A stretch of DNA of 9,435 nt from an uncultured Rhizobiaceae group bacterium. Its GTDB lineage: Bacteria; Pseudomonadota; Alphaproteobacteria; Rhizobiales; Rhizobiaceae. Each line of letters starts with the position of its first letter. The first letter of the stretch is position 1. A program made the position numbers and the translations under genes. Where the stretch lies: assembly GCA_937944075.1 (NCBI GenBank), contig CALDZZ010000001.1, positions 1-9,435 on the forward strand, written 5' to 3'. Below the pieces are notes generated by a model. The model searched no databases, was not told the DNA's origin, and saw only the letters and a program-made list of their open reading frames with translations. This document shows, in pieces, positions 6,107 to 9,435 of this stretch.

Positions 6107-7075
6107 TTGAAAAAATTACTAGCGGGTTTTGCATTACTTGCAACAACAGCTCTTACGCCTTCAATGGGTATTGCTGCAGATCAGCAATTCATTTCAATCG
6201 GTACTGGTGGTGTAACAGGCGTTTACTATCCAACTGGTGGCGCAATTTGCCGAATGGTCAACAAGAACCGCAAAGAGCATGGTATACGTTGTTCAGTGGA
6301 ATCAACAGGTGGTTCTGTTTACAACATCAATACAGTACGTGCCGGTGAGCTTGAGTTCGGCGTTGCCCAGTCAGACTGGCAGTTCCACGCATATAACGGT
6401 ACTTCAAAGTTCAAGGACCAAGGTGCATTTGGGAATTTGCGTGCAGTCTTTTCCGTTCACCCTGAGCCATTTACACTTGTCGCAAGAAAAGGTGCCGGCA
6501 TTACAGGCTTTGAAAGCCTGAAGGGCAAAAAGGTCAATGTTGGTAACCCCGGTTCTGGCCAGCGTGCAACAACAGAAGTTGTGATGGAAGGTTTCGGCAT
6601 GTCTATGTCTGACTTTGCACTTGCTTCCGAGTTGAAAGGCTCAGAAATGGCGCAGGCATTGTGCGACGGTAAAATTGACGCAATGATTTACACAATCGGT
6701 CACCCTGCTGCTGCAATCACTGAAGCAGCCACAACGTGTGATGTTGAGCTTGTGTCTGTTGAGGGCGGGCCAATTGATACACTCGTCAATGACAATCCTT
6801 ATTACCGCAAGGCTACAGTGCCAGGCGGTACATACCGAGGCTCTGGAAATGACACAAACACATTTGGTGTTGGTGCAACATTTGTATCATCAGCCGATGT
6901 TTCCGAAGAGGTGGTTTACACCCTGGTGAAAGCAGTTTTTGAAAACTTTGATGATTTCAAAAAACTCCACCCGGCCTTTGCCAACCTCAAGGAAGAGGAA
7001 ATGATCAGCGACGGTCTTTCTGCCCCACTTCATGCAGGCGCCATGAAGTACTATAAAGAACGTGGCTGGAAATAA
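6107..7075 (+). CDS. TAXI-family TRAP transporter periplasmic solute-binding protein
   Basis: This 322-residue exported protein should bind a solute in the periplasm and hand it to the fused TRAP permease encoded next. The signal peptide MKKLLAGFALLATTALTPSM ends at about residue 23-24 (GIAA before DQQ). The TAXI signature is clear at residues 28-51: FISIGTGGVTGVYYPTGGA then ICRMVNK. Further family features are STGGSVYNINTVRAGELEFGVAQSD (66-90), LRAVFSVHPEPFTLVARKG (111-129), LKGKKVNVGNPGSGQR (138-153), ALCDGKIDAMIYTIGHP (184-200), and a C-terminal helix ending LHAGAMKYYKERGWK. Four cysteines (48, 62, 186, 211) could form two disulfides. Length is normal. The start is TTG at 6107, behind a strong ribosome site. 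Characterised TAXI systems are few (some take up dicarboxylates or glutamate/glutamine), so the ligand cannot be assigned. Confidence 0.95.
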   Translation: MKKLLAGFALLATTALTPSMGIAADQQFISIGTGGVTGVYYPTGGAICRMVNKNRKEHGIRCSVESTGGSVYNINTVRAGELEFGVAQSDWQFHAYNGTSKFKDQGAFGNLRAVFSVHPEPFTLVARKGAGITGFESLKGKKVNVGNPGSGQRATTEVVMEGFGMSMSDFALASELKGSEMAQALCDGKIDAMIYTIGHPAAAITEAATTCDVELVSVEGGPIDTLVNDNPYYRKATVPGGTYRGSGNDTNTFGVGATFVSSADVSEEVVYTLVKAVFENFDDFKKLHPAFANLKEEEMISDGLSAPLHAGAMKYYKERGWK

Positions 7076-7086
7076 GCCAGATACTG

Positions 7087-7119
7087 AAAACCGGGTAACG
7101 CAAGTTACCCGGTTTTTTT
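7087..7119 (+). terminator. Strong intrinsic terminator after the TRAP binding protein
   Basis: AAAACCGGGTAAC (7087-7099) pairs perfectly with GTTACCCGGTTTT (7104-7116) around a GCAA tetraloop, and the T-run covers 7113-7119. It begins 11 bases after the stop codon at 7075. The A-run also makes it potentially active on the opposite strand. It stands between a binding protein and its permease, so it probably lets only some transcripts continue. That would give more binding protein than permease. Confidence 0.9.
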
Positions 7120-7120
7120 A

Positions 7121-7150
7121 GGTCATGTCCAAACTTCATGTTTGATGACC
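7121..7150 (+). other. Second hairpin, just upstream of the TRAP permease gene
   Basis: GGTCAT (7121-7126) pairs with ATGACC (7145-7150), and CAAAC (7130-7134) pairs with GTTTG (7140-7144). This leaves a three-base bulge GTC (7127-7129) and the loop TTCAT. The eleven pairs start two bases after the terminator's T-run and end 27 bases before the ribosome site of the permease. It could act in the permease leader or protect a processed 5' end. Its role is unknown. Confidence 0.5.
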
Positions 7151-7177
7151 AAAGTTCGAATTAAAAAATCCATTGAT

Positions 7178-7183
7178 GAGGGG
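7178..7183 (+). promoter_or_regulatory. Shine-Dalgarno site for the TRAP permease
   Basis: GAGGGG lies six bases before the ATG at 7190. Two other in-frame ATGs are less likely: 7184 touches the site itself, and 7145 sits inside the preceding hairpin without a ribosome site. This decides the start at 7190. Confidence 0.7.
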
Positions 7184-7189
7184 ATGGCT

Positions 7190-9435
7190 ATGGAAAAGGA
7201 TCTAGCAGGCAAACACCAGGAATCCGAAGTGGATGCAATGGTTGCCGAAGTCGAGACCGGCTCAAGAAATGCAGGTGGTCTGGCTGGAAGAATTATTCTT
7301 GCAATTGCATTCATATGGGCAGTTTTTCAACTGTATATTGCCTCTGCCATACCCTTTACCCTTACATCAATGACGGGTCTAAACCTCGTTTTCAATAACC
7401 AGGAAGCACGCCAGGTGCATCTGGCCTTTGCGCTTGTGCTGGCCATGTTGGCCTATCCCCTGTTTAAGCAAAGTACTCGTGAAAAAGTGCCCCTGTATGA
7501 TTGGCTATTGGCTGGCGTTGCAGCAATATCCTGTCTTTATTTGCTTTATTTCAAAAATGATATCGCGGGTCGTGCGGGGCTTCCCACAACCTCTGATCTG
7601 GTGATGTCGGCACTTGGTCTCATCTCGTTGGCGATTGCAGTTTATCGTTCACTCGGCTTGCCTCTGGTTATCGTGGCACTGGTCTTCATTTGTTATGTTT
7701 TCTTTGGCCATTATTCATTCCTGCCTGATGCCATACAGTGGAAGGGTGCTTCCTTTGGCAAGGCGATGTGGCATTTCTGGATGCAAACCGAAGGGGTGTT
7801 TGGTGTCGCCCTTGGTGTATCTGCCTCGATGATCTTCCTGTTTGTCCTGTTTGGCTCCCTATTGGAGAAGGCAGGGGCTGGAAATTATTTCATCAAACTT
7901 GCCTTTGCCCTTCTCGGACATTTCAGGGGTGGGCCCGCAAAGGCTGCTGTGGTGGCTTCTGCAATGTCCGGCCTTTACTCCGGTTCTTCAATTGCCAATG
8001 TGGTTACAACCGGTACGTTCACCATTCCGCTGATGAAACGCACCGGATTTTCACCGGAAAAATCGGGTGCCGTGGAAGTTGCCTCTTCTACCAATGGTCA
8101 GCTTACGCCACCTGTGATGGGTGCAGCTGCCTTCCTGATTTCGGAATTTACCGGTGTCTCATATCCGGAGCTTATAAAGCACGCCTTTTTGCCAGCCATC
8201 ATTTCCTACATTGCGCTGGTGTACATCGTACATCTCGAGGCCTTGAAACTGGGCCTTAAGGGCATGGAACGCCCAAGCCTTGTTGGTACGGTTGCGCAAC
8301 GTCTTTCCGGCGTGTTGTTCGGATTTATTGCAATGGGACTGCTTGGAATGGCGGTTTATTACGGATTGGGCTGGATCAAGGTTGCCTTTCCGAACATGAC
8401 CTTTGCATCAGCGGCTCTGATTTTTTTGGTGGCTTACGGGGTTTTGATCATCAAGGCTGCCAGTGTGCCTGACCTTGAAATGGATGATCCCAATGCGCCG
8501 ATGACGAAATTGCCAAGGCCGTGGGATGTGGCGATTACCGGCTTTCATTTTATATTGCCAATAGTTGTTCTCATCTGGTGCATCCTGATTGAACGGCTCT
8601 CACCCACTCTTTCTGCCTACTGGGCAACCGTTGCCATGATCTTTATTCTCTTTACACAACGCCCGCTCAAGCGAATGTTGCGCGGAGAAGGCAATTTGGG
8701 TGAGGCTTTCAAACAAGGCGGAATGGACTTTTTCAATGGCATGATTGCCGGTTCGCGCAACATGATTGGTATTGGTGTTGCCACGGGTGCTGCCGGCGTC
8801 ATCATTGGTACGGTCACGCTGACCGGCGCCCATCAGGTGGTTGGAGAGTTTGTCGAATTTCTGTCTGGTGGCAGTATCATCGTCATGCTTCTTCTGGTTG
8901 CTGTGATGAGCCTGATACTGGGCATGGGACTACCAACAACCGCAAACTATCTGGTTGTTTCATCGCTTATGGCGCCAGTAATTGTATCTGTTGGCGCAGC
9001 AAACGGATTGATCGTGCCCCTTGTTGCGGTTCATCTCTTCGTCTTTTACTTTGGTATCCTTGCCGATGATACACCGCCTGTCGGACTGGCAGCGTTTGCC
9101 GCCGCCGCAATTTCCGGCGGCGATCCCATCAAGACCGGTATTCAGGGGTTTGCCTATGACATTCGAACGGCACTGCTGCCATTCCTGTTCATCTTCAATA
9201 CGGAACTTCTGCTGATTGATGTTTCGACCGGAAAGGCATTTTTCATTTTCATTGTTGCTGTCGTTGCGATGATGTTGTTTGCAGCGGCCACACAAGGTTA
9301 TTTTCTGGCGAAAAGCAGGTTGTGGGAAACCGCCGCTCTTCTGCTTATTGCCTTTACCCTCTTCAGGCCCGGCTTCTGGCTCGACTATATCCAGCCTCCC
9401 TTTGATAACCGTCCAGGGATTGAAGCTGAACAATT
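7190..9435 (+). CDS. TRAP transporter fused permease (DctQ-DctM type), 3' end outside the window
   Basis: The frame stays open to the window edge, giving 748 residues without a stop. It is an inner-membrane protein joining the small (DctQ-like) and large (DctM-like) TRAP subunits, as is usual in TAXI systems. The N-terminal part (WAVFQLYIAS at 43-52, VHLAFALVLAMLAYP at 76-90) holds the extra membrane segments. The DctM core has GLYSGSSIANVVTTGTFTIP (261-280), ASSTNGQLTPPVMGAAAF (298-315), GMGLPTTANYLVVSSLMAP (578-596) and ILADDTPPVGLAAFAAAA (623-640). These form the repeated half-sites of the ion-coupled elevator transporter. A charged segment at about 425-445 links the two halves. The tail FRPGFWLDYIQPPFDNRPG (725-743) is typical of the region near the C-terminus, so probably only a short part is missing. 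It pairs with the binding protein upstream. Confidence 0.94.
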   Translation, partial: MEKDLAGKHQESEVDAMVAEVETGSRNAGGLAGRIILAIAFIWAVFQLYIASAIPFTLTSMTGLNLVFNNQEARQVHLAFALVLAMLAYPLFKQSTREKVPLYDWLLAGVAAISCLYLLYFKNDIAGRAGLPTTSDLVMSALGLISLAIAVYRSLGLPLVIVALVFICYVFFGHYSFLPDAIQWKGASFGKAMWHFWMQTEGVFGVALGVSASMIFLFVLFGSLLEKAGAGNYFIKLAFALLGHFRGGPAKAAVVASAMSGLYSGSSIANVVTTGTFTIPLMKRTGFSPEKSGAVEVASSTNGQLTPPVMGAAAFLISEFTGVSYPELIKHAFLPAIISYIALVYIVHLEALKLGLKGMERPSLVGTVAQRLSGVLFGFIAMGLLGMAVYYGLGWIKVAFPNMTFASAALIFLVAYGVLIIKAASVPDLEMDDPNAPMTKLPRPWDVAITGFHFILPIVVLIWCILIERLSPTLSAYWATVAMIFILFTQRPLKRMLRGEGNLGEAFKQGGMDFFNGMIAGSRNMIGIGVATGAAGVIIGTVTLTGAHQVVGEFVEFLSGGSIIVMLLLVAVMSLILGMGLPTTANYLVVSSLMAPVIVSVGAANGLIVPLVAVHLFVFYFGILADDTPPVGLAAFAAAAISGGDPIKTGIQGFAYDIRTALLPFLFIFNTELLLIDVSTGKAFFIFIVAVVAMMLFAAATQGYFLAKSRLWETAALLLIAFTLFRPGFWLDYIQPPFDNRPGIEAEQ

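Noticed and set aside
7738..8259. 173-residue plus-strand ORF within the TRAP permease region
   Set aside because: It is an alternative frame of the fused permease, whose conserved motifs run uninterrupted through the same bases.
8960..9433. 157-residue minus-strand ORF at the right end
   Set aside because: It is antisense to the permease core motifs and of low complexity (Lys, Asn, Gly, Gln rich), with no family resemblance.

Overview
The window is an ordinary-looking solute-uptake region of an alphaproteobacterium. Base composition is moderate, and all convincing genes lie on the + strand. Closest family resemblances (judged by eye, no database search) are to marine or host-associated Hyphomicrobiales/Rhodobacterales-like bacteria: a DppABC-type ABC importer with its two ATPases fused into one chain, and a TAXI-type TRAP importer whose membrane subunits are also fused. 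No mobile element, CRISPR array, tRNA or rRNA is visible.

Layout. (1) Positions 1-281: the last 92 codons of a family III (CaiB/BaiF) CoA-transferase. (2) 282-482: a promoter-bearing gap. (3) 483-5804: an ABC importer operon with four genes. These are a periplasmic binding protein (family 5, peptide/oligosaccharide-like), a 120-base gap with a stem-loop, a DppB-type permease, a DppC-type permease that overlaps it by 4 bases, and a double-domain ATPase that starts one base after the DppC stop codon. (4) 5805-6106: a 302-base gap with several inverted repeats and a second promoter region. (5) 6107-7075: a TAXI-family TRAP binding protein. (6) 7076-7189: a strong intrinsic terminator and a second hairpin. 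(7) 7190-end: a fused DctQ-DctM TRAP permease, still open at the window edge after 748 codons.

How it fits together. Each binding protein is exported to the periplasm and passes its ligand to its own membrane partner. The ABC system is driven by ATP; the TRAP system is expected to use an ion gradient. The substrates cannot be read from the sequence.

The most interesting feature is that the two unrelated transport operons carry nearly the same promoter/operator block. It aligns without gaps over 46 bases and contains an exact 21-base core. The second operon also has a near-copy of the core in inverted orientation 37 bases upstream. This suggests the two importers, and possibly the neighbouring CoA-transferase pathway, belong to one regulon. 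I found no evidence for a wholly new biological system.
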